Below are positions 47,401-53,176 of a stretch of DNA of 59,351 nucleotides, one piece after another; position 1 is the stretch's first letter; each line of letters opens with the position of its first letter. The notes under the pieces are model-generated. The model saw only the letters and a program-made list of their open reading frames with translations. It searched no databases and had not been told where the DNA came from. This DNA comes from an uncultured Pelagibacteraceae bacterium (lineage in GTDB: Bacteria > Pseudomonadota > Alphaproteobacteria > Pelagibacterales > Pelagibacteraceae), in NCBI GenBank assembly GCA_902565935.1, contig CACFGT010000007.1, positions 1 to 59,351 of the forward strand, written 5' to 3'. A program made the position numbers and the translations under genes.

Positions 47401-49038
47401 TCATATCAAGCAGCTACCTTAGTGAACAATGCAAGATTAAACGACCTAAGAAAAGTTTTTAAAAAGAATATCTCAAGAGAATCTGATGCGCTTACTAGAT
47501 TAGAAACTTTTAATGTTAAAACTTCAATCTTAGATTTCTTTCAAAGTATTGCTAATTATGACACAAGATTAAAAAAACATACCAGAGGTTATCCTGAGCA
47601 TATAGAATATTGTAGTAAAACATTTTACAATTCAGATCTTCAAGCTATTCGAATGAGAGTTAAACCTATAAGTGAGGTGATTAAATTTGATTATTTAGAA
47701 AAAATTTCTGAAGATGATACTAGAAATATTAATAAAAAAGAGGCTGAATTAATAATTAAACATTTGGTTAAATTAAAAGAAAAAAACATTCAACAAACAG
47801 TAGGTATTATAACACCATTTTCTGATCAACAAAAATATTTGACTTCCATGATAACAAAACATCCTGATAAAGATTATTTTTATAATCCAGAAAAAATGAA
47901 GTTAAAGATAATGACTTTTGATACCTGCCAAGGGGAGGAAAGAGAAATTGTTTTTTACTCAATGGTTGCTTGTAACAAAAGGAATAAATTAAATACTATT
48001 TTTCCAGTAGACTTGTCAAAAAAGGATCTTGAAGAGACTGGGGATAAAAAAGCTCAGAGATTAAATGTTGGTTTTAGTAGGGTTCAAGAAAGAATGCATA
48101 TTATACATTCAAGACCCTTAGATAGTATAGATGGAGAAATAGGAAATGCTTTGAGATTTATAAAAAATCTATCAAGTGAAGAAAAATTACCATCAAAAAA
48201 AGAATTAGATCCAAACTCTCCGATGGAGAAAAAAGTTTTAGATTGGTTTAGAAAAACAAATTTTTATCTTGAAAATAAAAAAAATGTTGAACTTAAAGCT
48301 CAATTTGAAATTGGAAAGTACTTAAAGCAACTGGATGCAGATTATAGCCATCCAAGTTTTGTAACTGATTTTCTAGTTATTTATTCGACAGAAGATGGTC
48401 CGAAGCAAGTAATAATAGAGTATGATGGACTAAAAGATCATTTTGACAATCAAGAGTTAATAACAGATGCTAATTTTGATGAGTTTTATACTACAGCTCA
48501 TTATGAGAGGGAAAAAGCTTTAGAGGGATATGGTTATAATTTTATTAGACTAAATAAATTTAATACTGCAGATGATCCGGTAAAATTTTTAGATAAAAAA
48601 TTAAAAGAAGTTTTTGCGAAAAAAGAAAAGCTTAATTTATCACAATATAAGATTCTTGAATCTGTTTCTAAATCTAAACAAGGAGAAGAGAAATTTTGTG
48701 AAAGATGTAATAAACAAAAAAGTCTTAATGAGTTTAGAGACAAAACTTTAAGAACAGGAATAGGTGTTGTCTGTAGATCTTGTAAAGGAATAAGTGGACC
48801 TGTTCCAACAGGAAAAATTCAAAAAGACTCAAATAAATTTAAAAAAAGTAAGGTTAAATACAAGTTGGAAGAGGGTAATACTTATCAGATCAGTTATGTA
48901 AATGCTTCAGGTTGGGCTTCTAAAAGACAAATTACTGTTAAATCTATAGATCAAAAGTTTGTTAAAGCTTATGATAGCATAACACATGAAAATAGAACTT
49001 TTAGAAAAGATAGAATTAAAGACTCAAAAAGAGTTTAG
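44452..49038 (+). CDS. Giant SF1 helicase with PD-(D/E)XK nuclease, zinc finger and WYL-like tail
   Basis: A 1528-residue protein. An unassigned N-terminal region (1-440) precedes a UvrD/DNA2-Upf1-type superfamily 1 helicase: NPEQLKILKSL (Q-like motif), Walker A EGPPGTGKSH (468-477), Walker B IIIDEASQ (DEAS 950-953), LVLGDKKQFS, VGIITPFSDQQ, FDTCQGEERE and RLNVGFSRVQERMHI. About 470 residues lie between Walker A and B, partly helical. At about 1300-1370 is a VSR/MTES_1575-like nuclease fold (VTDFLV, IIEYDG, YEREKALEGYGYNFIRLNKF). A CxxC...CxxC finger follows (about 1413-1440), then a C-terminal domain ending ENRTFRKDRI that resembles WYL. Such helicase-nuclease fusions are often anti-phage; function here is inferred. 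The ATG lies in a 6-bp stem (44429-44434 with 44450-44455). Confidence 0.8.
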   Translation: MVIKKEAQSNFIQELCKYYMEFLKDGFKSNRFPKRYIRLNEKNYKIGIDLSKYEKLNTFIKKLVNKDTNFQNPITIKKGEYSVKLNNTAQDLLKKLVKKIDEKNIEKIINLANKTIKEFSVSHRNKPDEAYDQIVDIIKKDLIKIVIQPISEKMEALIGSQSNFELESLWTVEQNISELILDPLVENIPSIFNDILADKKVKTKDQISELFNKKDISNMLLNYFESVQVKDFYYDLQDIVNSRKNLDKKEIYLYFSEIEIEKKRFPLFYTQIEVKEFSAESKFEISFSNELFINKNAIKYAFDVLKRDQKLVEIFNEERKIYISEQENLSSRLNEIINTIIPKLRLEGSIDLTNTNIQIAKSINFVLSNNCSICVFDKSDEALINDFEDILSKIAEGEDSEIVELFKSIIADFLMNEPEVINETLEDSWDGMSVNERLNFTSPIPLNPEQLKILKSLNNEKCKYVVVEGPPGTGKSHTISAIAFEYVLNGKSILILSDTREALDVVENKINETLNKVRGKNPLQNPILRLGKMGNTYNKILAKSSIDNIRTFHRAQKNGIGEVHKDIKDISDVINDRVKIETDHYQYIDKAKFEEFFEIQKLVNPEDLFIDPTALKDTVDKLNLKENDENLSLNSFIDNLHGIEEIEDLIENFKDNWNGSKDIKNFITYQEHLEIINIYTKQSSSNLKSLQFFKNASSKGINKLKSIMDEYKEMSSGFLGTMFKGDRIKYLSEQAKKSVGIEKNVNLKLDDDKINSVLQEYEILKDLGKKHDFDKICKIIFRSGKSDFLKDLCEKSFKYFNFFKTLELDNSNQKNLSINSKNIDSIFENVFAQIEFEKKEAIKKYYEMENFFSNSFNIKERFDYTTLMKKLQSLYTSKMTNILDERIINFYDSNRNNAITLSKIIRSKQKFPKNQFSKLKSAFPCIISSVRDFAEYIELDKDMFDLIIIDEASQVSIAQAFPALIRAKKVLVLGDKKQFSNLQSYQAATLVNNARLNDLRKVFKKNISRESDALTRLETFNVKTSILDFFQSIANYDTRLKKHTRGYPEHIEYCSKTFYNSDLQAIRMRVKPISEVIKFDYLEKISEDDTRNINKKEAELIIKHLVKLKEKNIQQTVGIITPFSDQQKYLTSMITKHPDKDYFYNPEKMKLKIMTFDTCQGEEREIVFYSMVACNKRNKLNTIFPVDLSKKDLEETGDKKAQRLNVGFSRVQERMHIIHSRPLDSIDGEIGNALRFIKNLSSEEKLPSKKELDPNSPMEKKVLDWFRKTNFYLENKKNVELKAQFEIGKYLKQLDADYSHPSFVTDFLVIYSTEDGPKQVIIEYDGLKDHFDNQELITDANFDEFYTTAHYEREKALEGYGYNFIRLNKFNTADDPVKFLDKKLKEVFAKKEKLNLSQYKILESVSKSKQGEEKFCERCNKQKSLNEFRDKTLRTGIGVVCRSCKGISGPVPTGKIQKDSNKFKKSKVKYKLEEGNTYQISYVNASGWASKRQITVKSIDQKFVKAYDSITHENRTFRKDRIKDSKRV

Positions 49039-49045
49039 TTTAATT

Positions 49046-49080
49046 ATAGGATAATATAGGTGAACTAGAACTAGACTAGA
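49046..49080 (+). repeat. Degenerate end motif inside unit A
   Basis: Between the helicase stop and the VSR-protein stop, the words TATAGGATAATATAGG and three ACTAG cores (ACTAGAACTAGACTAGAACC) resemble a scrambled right-end motif (ATAGGATAACTAGAAAC...). It may mark the fossil junction between a helicase module and a VSR module. Confidence 0.4.
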
Positions 49081-49142
49081 ACCTTGATGATTTTATTATT
49101 GCACATTTAGGACAACCAGTTGCTTTTTTTATAATACCACTA

Positions 49143-50465
49143 TTACTTATTGTTTTTTTTTCTAGTTCTTTCACCAATAGATGCAAAATAACTATGATTT
49201 TTTTTACATATCCACCAAACTTTCTTTTTGGTTCCAAAACTAAAATGTTCAGGTGTAAGTGGTTTATTTTTAATGAGATCAAATTCTTTCGAAATAATTG
49301 GATGAGTAGAGGCTAGACTATTTACTTTAGGTGGTTTTGGTAATTCTGAGAAAATTTTTCTAAAATCTTTTTCTCTGGAATATTTATTATGGTTTATTAA
49401 ATCCGCTATTTTTTTGTTATATTTAATCTTATTTAGATATCTAAGTAACTTTTTAAATTCAGAAAAACTGTAATTAGTCAACTGTGAAGTAATAATGCTA
49501 CCTTTGACGTGGTTTAATTTTGGATCTCTAATTCTTAATATTTTGTATCCCTTTTTCTTAAAAAAATTTGACTTTTCCTCGTCTTTTTTTTCTCTATTTA
49601 AATGCCATGGGTATCCATCAATTTCTATAATTAAATTATAGTCACTAAGATATATGTCAGCTTCTTTTTTAAAAATTCTTCTTTGCCAGAAAACTTTTTT
49701 TGGAAAAATGTGATTTAATTCTGTGAAAATTCTAATTTCTGAAACAGAAGCTCTTATATAACATTTAGGACATCTAGAACCATTGTAGAAATTATAGATG
49801 ATAGATTGGTATGGTTTATGTCCATATTCGCATTTAAACCAAGCTTTTTTATGTGCGGAATACGATAATTGAGTTGGAGAGATTTTATTTTTTTTATAAT
49901 CCCAAAAATTTTCTAAATTTTTAACTTTATCTTGTAATGAACCATTTTTTTTTATCTGATTTTTGACATAAGACTTTCCAGCCTCTTTACGTCCACATGG
50001 TTGGCAATATTTTCTTTGTCTTCTTCCACTTCTAAATAGTTCTCTTGGTCTACTCTTAAATGGTTTTAAACATATACGACACTTCCACCAATATTCAGTC
50101 TCTGTTCCTGGAGTGATTTTTTCAGGACTAATTTTATTTTTTTCATGCCAATATTTTAATAATTCTGGTTTATCGTTCTTAATTTTATAAAGTAGATTAT
50201 TTTCCTCCCATGGATTTGGTGTTGATGAAGGATTACAAAATGGACAACCTACATTTCTTTTATTCGAATATTGCCCTTTTCTTTGATAAAGACTAACCCG
50301 ATTGGATAAAGTTGATGACCATTTATGCCGAGAGTCTAAATGACAAGACCAAAAAATTTTTTTTTTTGAAAATGGTTTAATAGTATTTGGGTCATCTTTA
50401 TTTTTTTTATAATCCCAATCTTTTAAAAGCCTTGGTTCGTGATCCGCTAGAGATTTTCCTATCAT
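49143..50465 (-). CDS. Zinc-ribbon (DUF4379-like) protein with VSR-type endonuclease domain, probably frameshifted
   Basis: A 440-residue frame. Three treble-clef/zinc-ribbon units come first (WSC...H...GCPFC, WWKCRIC...YCQPC, WFKCEYGH...RCPKC). A VSR-like nuclease then follows at about residues 235-320: SEIRIFTELNHIF, KKEADIYLSDYNLIIEIDGYPWH, FFKKKGYKILRIRD. A fourth ribbon begins (VWWICKKNHSYFASIGERTRKK) and the frame then stops at 49143. Reading one base back at the A9 tract (A-AAA-AAC in frame) continues into GCPKCAIIKSSRF and stops at 49076, completing the ribbon. So it is either a frameshift mutation, an assembly error, or slippage expression. DUF4379-type proteins are common in large viruses and variable islands. 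The role is unknown; DNA nicking is plausible. Confidence 0.72.
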   Translation of the reverse strand: MIGKSLADHEPRLLKDWDYKKNKDDPNTIKPFSKKKIFWSCHLDSRHKWSSTLSNRVSLYQRKGQYSNKRNVGCPFCNPSSTPNPWEENNLLYKIKNDKPELLKYWHEKNKISPEKITPGTETEYWWKCRICLKPFKSRPRELFRSGRRQRKYCQPCGRKEAGKSYVKNQIKKNGSLQDKVKNLENFWDYKKNKISPTQLSYSAHKKAWFKCEYGHKPYQSIIYNFYNGSRCPKCYIRASVSEIRIFTELNHIFPKKVFWQRRIFKKEADIYLSDYNLIIEIDGYPWHLNREKKDEEKSNFFKKKGYKILRIRDPKLNHVKGSIITSQLTNYSFSEFKKLLRYLNKIKYNKKIADLINHNKYSREKDFRKIFSELPKPPKVNSLASTHPIISKEFDLIKNKPLTPEHFSFGTKKKVWWICKKNHSYFASIGERTRKKNNK

Positions 50466-50488
50466 ATAATCCTTTATTATATAGGATA

Positions 50489-50518
50489 ACTAGAAACAGA
50501 CTAGAAACTAGGGAGATA
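50489..50518 (+). repeat. 30-bp end motif, unit A right
   Basis: Form: ACTAG-AAAC-AG-ACTAG-AAACTAG-G-GAGATA, directly followed by R2. It is preceded by ATATAGGATA, as the unit B right end is by TTATAGGATA. Confidence 0.75.
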
Positions 50519-50531
50519 AAATAAAAAAAAT

Positions 50532-50559
50532 TTACTTATTCATCTTGTTCAATTATAAA
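50532..50559 (+). promoter_or_regulatory. tRNA-Leu promoter, copy 2
   Basis: TTACTT-N16-TATAAA, identical to the other copies. It would transcribe the second half-tRNA and then the unit B gene string on the same strand. Confidence 0.5.
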
Positions 50560-50591
50560 TATTGGCTTAAACACTCATGAAATTCATTAAT

Positions 50592-50630
50592 GCCCTCGTG
50601 GTGAAATTGGTAGACACAAAGGACTTAAAA
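50592..50630 (+). pseudogene. Truncated tRNA-Leu(UAA), 5' half only, second copy
   Basis: These 39 bases are identical to the 5' half of the intact tRNA-Leu and break at the same base (last A of the anticodon loop), where unit B begins with TAGTTTGAG. Confidence 0.93.
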
Positions 50631-50755
50631 TAGTTTGAGTTGAGGAATTTCAGAGTCTCTAATAGTCTCTAATGGTCTTAATCCCTTATAATCCTATAAC
50701 TTTTAAAATCATTAGATTATTTTTATTGGAAAATATGAATAATAAATTTTACTAA

Positions 50756-50785
50756 ACTAGTAGCAAACTAGTAGTAAGGGAGATA
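50756..50785 (+). repeat. 30-bp end motif, unit B left
   Basis: Form: ACTAG-TAGC-AA-ACTAG-TAGTAAG-GGAGATA. It matches the unit B right motif at 27 of 30 positions. Compared with unit A, AAAC is replaced by TAGC in both repeats of the motif. Confidence 0.75.
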
Positions 50786-50803
50786 AACTAATTTAATTTG
50801 ATT

Positions 50804-51034
50804 ATGAGAAAAATTCTCTCGACATTTTTCATTTTCTTAACTTTAACTAGTTGCAAAGGTACAGTTTATTCTAAAAATCCAAGAGATTGGGAAGTAATGG
50901 ATTTATTTTGGTTTATCGTATGTACATACGGAATTTTATGGATTTACGCTACAATTAGGAGAGAGTGGGGAAAAGATTGGTCGCAACATGTGGATAGAGT
51001 AATAAAAAGAAATAAAAAAAAAGATGAAGAATAA
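50804..51034 (+). CDS. Small lipoprotein-like membrane protein
   Basis: A 76-residue protein. The N-terminus MRKILSTFFIFLTLTSC is a lipoprotein signal with lipobox LTSC. A second hydrophobic segment follows (LFWFIVCTYGILWIYATI, about 35-52) and a strongly basic tail. I chose the ATG at 50804, since it leads straight into the signal peptide. First gene of unit B; the last 11 bases overlap the next gene. I do not recognise a family. Confidence 0.6.
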   Translation: MRKILSTFFIFLTLTSCKGTVYSKNPRDWEVMDLFWFIVCTYGILWIYATIRREWGKDWSQHVDRVIKRNKKKDEE

Positions 51035-51341
51035 AGGTCATTACAATCAATTTTTCAATTGCTTATCATGTAATCAAAGAACTGATATAATGCTAGATAA
51101 ATGCACTCATTGTGGATCAAGAACACCTTTGGATCAAAAAGATTATAGAAGAATGCGAACTAGAAAGCTTAATGAAATTTTAATTTCAAAACTTCAAAAA
51201 AATTTAAAAAACCTTAAAGAACTTTCAGAAAACTGTCCTAATATTAAAATTGATTTTCCTAAACGTTCTTTATTCGAAGACTTAAGATTTAAGATTGGTA
51301 TTTATAAAGGATTAATAAAACATAAATTAGATTTATATTAA
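51024..51341 (+). CDS. Small zinc-ribbon protein
   Basis: A 105-residue protein with an N-terminal zinc ribbon, CLSCNQRTDIMLDKCTHCGS (two CxxC knuckles), then a basic helical region of about 70 residues. No other domain is recognisable. It overlaps the lipoprotein gene by 11 bases and the next gene by one base (TAATG), showing translational coupling. Confidence 0.6.
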   Translation: MKNKGHYNQFFNCLSCNQRTDIMLDKCTHCGSRTPLDQKDYRRMRTRKLNEILISKLQKNLKNLKELSENCPNIKIDFPKRSLFEDLRFKIGIYKGLIKHKLDLY

Positions 51342-51517
51342 TGAAAAATATTCTTGATACAATTAATCATCCAAAAGCAACACCAGAAAAGATTAAACAA
51401 ATGAAAGATAATGGTTGGTCAGATCAAGAAATAGCTGAAAAGTTTGCTTATATGGAAAAAGTTCACAATTATATAGATGCTGCAGTTGGTAGGGCTAAAA
51501 AAATTTTGGAGAATTAA
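51341..51517 (+). CDS. Small hypothetical protein (58 residues)
   Basis: Starts MKNILDTINHPKATPEKIKQ and ends AKKILEN. It is predicted mostly helical; the stretch MKDNGWSDQEIAEKFAYMEK has the look of a helix-turn-helix but is too short to assign. The ATG overlaps the preceding stop codon and the next ATG follows its stop with no gap, which supports it as a real gene. Confidence 0.5.
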   Translation: MKNILDTINHPKATPEKIKQMKDNGWSDQEIAEKFAYMEKVHNYIDAAVGRAKKILEN

Positions 51518-51691
51518 ATGAAAACTTTTCAGAAGATATTCAGAGGAAAAATTTCATATAACAAAATAGACAAATATGTAAATTTGGTCAGGAAAACTTT
51601 AGATCCTGATGACGATATGCAAATTGAATTTGATATTCAGGATGATTATCAAATTATAAAAATTGATGTTTATGATAGAGTGCTTCATTAA
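51518..51691 (+). CDS. Small hypothetical protein (57 residues)
   Basis: Starts MKTFQKIFRGKISYNKIDKY and ends IDVYDRVLH. A basic N-terminus is followed by an acidic DPDDDMQIEFDIQDDYQ segment. No family is recognised. It begins directly at the end of the previous gene and lies 19 bases before the DnaK-SBD fusion gene. Confidence 0.45.
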   Translation: MKTFQKIFRGKISYNKIDKYVNLVRKTLDPDDDMQIEFDIQDDYQIIKIDVYDRVLH

Positions 51692-51710
51692 TTTATGATA
51701 ACATTTCATA

Positions 51711-52589
51711 ATGGCTTTAAAACCTTGTTGGGAATGTAAAAAAAAAATATCAACATTAGCAAATACATGTCCTCACTGTGGTGCACCTAAACCAGCTCAA
51801 TTAAAAAAAAATGCCACATTAAGTATAAAAAATAAGATGCGATCATCGATTGGTATTGAAACGCTGGGAGGCGTGTTTACAAAATTAATTGAAAAGAATA
51901 CAAAATTACCAACTCAAGTTATTCGAGAATTTTCTACTGCTGAAGACAATCAACCAATAGTATCAATAAGAGTTTTGCAGGGAGAAGATGAATTAGCTTC
52001 AAACAATAAAGTATTAGGTAATTTTGAACTATCGGGAATACCTTCTGCACCTAGAGGAGTTCCTAGAATTGTGGTTAATTTTCAGGTAGACACAAAAGGT
52101 AAGCTAAATGTTTCTGCTAAAGATAAAGGCACAGGAAAATTCCAAAAAGTAATTTTGAAATCTGGTAAACCATACCAAGAGGTGGAAGATTATACCAACC
52201 AAGTTGAAACTACATCACCTAGTGACAAAACAAGTATCATTAATGATAGTAAAAATTTATCAAGTGATAAAAAAATAGGGGGAACGTGGGATAAATTTTT
52301 AGATGGTAAATTAGATTTAGCTACTGCTTTTTGGGGTTATGGTGTATTTGGTTCAGTTATAGTTGGATTAATTTGTGGTTTTTTAGCTGAAGCTGTTGGG
52401 TCCTTTTTTATATTTGTATATATTGTTGCTACATTAACCATTATCTCTGGTCTCTGGCAATGTGCAAACACTCATAAAAAAAATATGACTGCACAAAAAC
52501 AGTCTACCGTTTGGGGAGTTTTAACCCAAGCATATTGTGTATTAGGTGGTTTGGGATTAATTAATTTTATATTTGAATATTTAAAATGA
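51711..52589 (+). CDS. Zinc ribbon - DnaK substrate-binding domain - membrane fusion protein
   Basis: A 292-residue protein. Residues 6-23 form a zinc ribbon (CWEC...CPHC). Residues 45-150 match the DnaK beta substrate-binding domain closely: [72 protein letters not shown]. The Hsp70 ATPase domain and the helical lid are absent. A linker (151-200) leads to three hydrophobic segments (about 205-228, 230-250 and 268-289). A peptide-binding module tethered to the inner membrane is inferred; it could hold unfolded proteins or act as a chaperone decoy or adaptor. It overlaps the next gene by 4 bases. Confidence 0.8.
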   Translation: MALKPCWECKKKISTLANTCPHCGAPKPAQLKKNATLSIKNKMRSSIGIETLGGVFTKLIEKNTKLPTQVIREFSTAEDNQPIVSIRVLQGEDELASNNKVLGNFELSGIPSAPRGVPRIVVNFQVDTKGKLNVSAKDKGTGKFQKVILKSGKPYQEVEDYTNQVETTSPSDKTSIINDSKNLSSDKKIGGTWDKFLDGKLDLATAFWGYGVFGSVIVGLICGFLAEAVGSFFIFVYIVATLTIISGLWQCANTHKKNMTAQKQSTVWGVLTQAYCVLGGLGLINFIFEYLK

Positions 52590-52882
52590 GAAAAATTTTA
52601 TTAATATTCTTGTTAACTTTAGTTTTTTATATTAGCCCAATAATAATAAAAAAAGTTGATGCGGTCTACATACCTAGTCGAACACCGTGTTCTGAAACAG
52701 ATTATAAGCAACCTTGTAACTGTTTAAATGAGAGTAGCTGGGCAAAAAAGAGAATTTGTAATTTTAGAGCTGGCATAAAAAAAGGAGATTTTGTTATTAC
52801 ATGTGCTGATAAATCTCAAGAATATGCTGATGCTATTGCAAAAAAAGTTTACAAAGATTGTATGAGAGAACATGGTTTTTAA
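52586..52882 (+). CDS. Secreted Cys-rich small protein
   Basis: A 98-residue protein with an N-terminal signal peptide ([20 protein letters not shown], cut probably after VDA). The mature part has six Cys (PCSE, QPCNC, ICNF, TCAD, DCMR), suggesting disulfides in the periplasm. No family is recognised. Its ATG overlaps the end of the SBD fusion gene (ATGA), so the two are translationally coupled. Confidence 0.6.
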   Translation: MRKILLIFLLTLVFYISPIIIKKVDAVYIPSRTPCSETDYKQPCNCLNESSWAKKRICNFRAGIKKGDFVITCADKSQEYADAIAKKVYKDCMREHGF

Positions 52883-53014
52883 ATGGGTGAAATTTTAAAA
52901 TCTTTTGCTGGATTATTAGATAATTACTTGGGTGTACCATATGAATTAACAGTTTTTATTCTTCCATTCATTATTATTGCAATTTTAATTTGGTACTATT
53001 TCTTCAGAAGATAA
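52883..53014 (+). CDS. Tiny one-helix membrane protein (43 residues)
   Basis: Starts MGEILKSFAGLLDNYLGVPY, with one hydrophobic helix (about 23-40) and the end YYFFRR. It begins at the base after the stop of the secreted protein gene and is the last gene of unit B. The gene order, a secreted protein and then a small helix, suggests a membrane-associated set. No family is recognised. Confidence 0.5.
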   Translation: MGEILKSFAGLLDNYLGVPYELTVFILPFIIIAILIWYYFFRR

Positions 53015-53034
53015 TTCCAGGATTTTATAGGATA

Positions 53035-53064
53035 ACTAGTAGCAGACTAGTAGCCAGGGAGATA
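53035..53064 (+). repeat. 30-bp end motif, unit B right
   Basis: Form: ACTAG-TAGC-AG-ACTAG-TAGCCAG-GGAGATA, directly before R3. The preceding AGGATTTTATAGGA (53019-53032) is a perfect inverted copy of 44313-44326 at the unit A left end. Confidence 0.75.
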
Positions 53065-53065
53065 A

Positions 53066-53176
53066 AATAAAAAAAATTTACTTATTCATCTTGTTCAATT
53101 ATAAATATTAGCATAAACACTCATGAAATTCATTAATGCCCTCGTGGTGAAATTGGTAGACACAAAGGACTTAAAA
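53066..53176 (+). repeat. tRNA-Leu promoter/5'-half direct repeat, copy R3 (intact tRNA side)
   Basis: Third copy. It contains TTACTT (53078-53083) and TATAAA (53100-53105), and the tRNA starts 32 bases after the -10 element. The sequence continues into the native 3' half of tRNA-Leu, so this copy restores a working gene. Confidence 0.92.

Larger units (their letters stand above)
44261..50630 (+). mobile_element. Unit A: 6.4-kb insertion in the anticodon loop of tRNA-Leu
   Basis: DNA between the end of R1 and the end of R2. The left end (44261-44416) is homologous to that of unit B: GAGGA(A)TTCA, paired AGTCTC words, an AATCCTATAA block, a block ending ATGAATAATAAATT and a 30-bp end motif. 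The right end is another 30-bp motif (50489-50518) followed by R2, the unit's own tRNA promoter and half-tRNA. Cargo: a giant helicase-nuclease and a VSR-like zinc-ribbon protein, convergent. No integrase, transposase or relaxase is recognisable. Bases 44261-44451 hold no gene, only the end structure and a possible start-codon hairpin. Confidence 0.75.
50520..50630 (+). repeat. tRNA-Leu promoter/5'-half direct repeat, copy R2
   Basis: Second copy of the about 110-base repeat, with TTACTT (50532-50537), TATAAA (50554-50559) and the 39-base half-tRNA (50592-50630). Its leader matches R3 more closely than R1, which suggests that R2 and R3 came in with the inserted units. The gap 50466-50803 holds no gene, only the unit A right end, R2 and the unit B left end. 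Confidence 0.92.
50631..53176 (+). mobile_element. Unit B: 2.5-kb tandem insertion in tRNA-Leu
   Basis: DNA between the end of R2 and the junction in the intact tRNA-Leu. The left end (50631-50785) aligns with that of unit A over about 125 bases before the end motif. The right motif (53035-53064) precedes R3. It carries seven small same-strand genes (50804-53014) with tight spacing: lipoprotein, zinc ribbon, two tiny proteins, a zinc ribbon-DnaK SBD-membrane fusion, a secreted Cys-rich protein and a one-helix membrane protein. No recombinase is seen. Confidence 0.72.

Noticed and set aside
49076..49282. 68-residue minus-strand frame as an independent gene
   Set aside because: Its useful part (GCPKC and the end) is the shifted continuation of the VSR-like zinc-ribbon protein; the rest is that gene read out of frame.
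44151..53176. CRISPR array or tandem satellite as explanation of the repeats
   Set aside because: Only three copies spaced by kilobases of coding DNA, each containing a recognisable tRNA promoter and half-tRNA.
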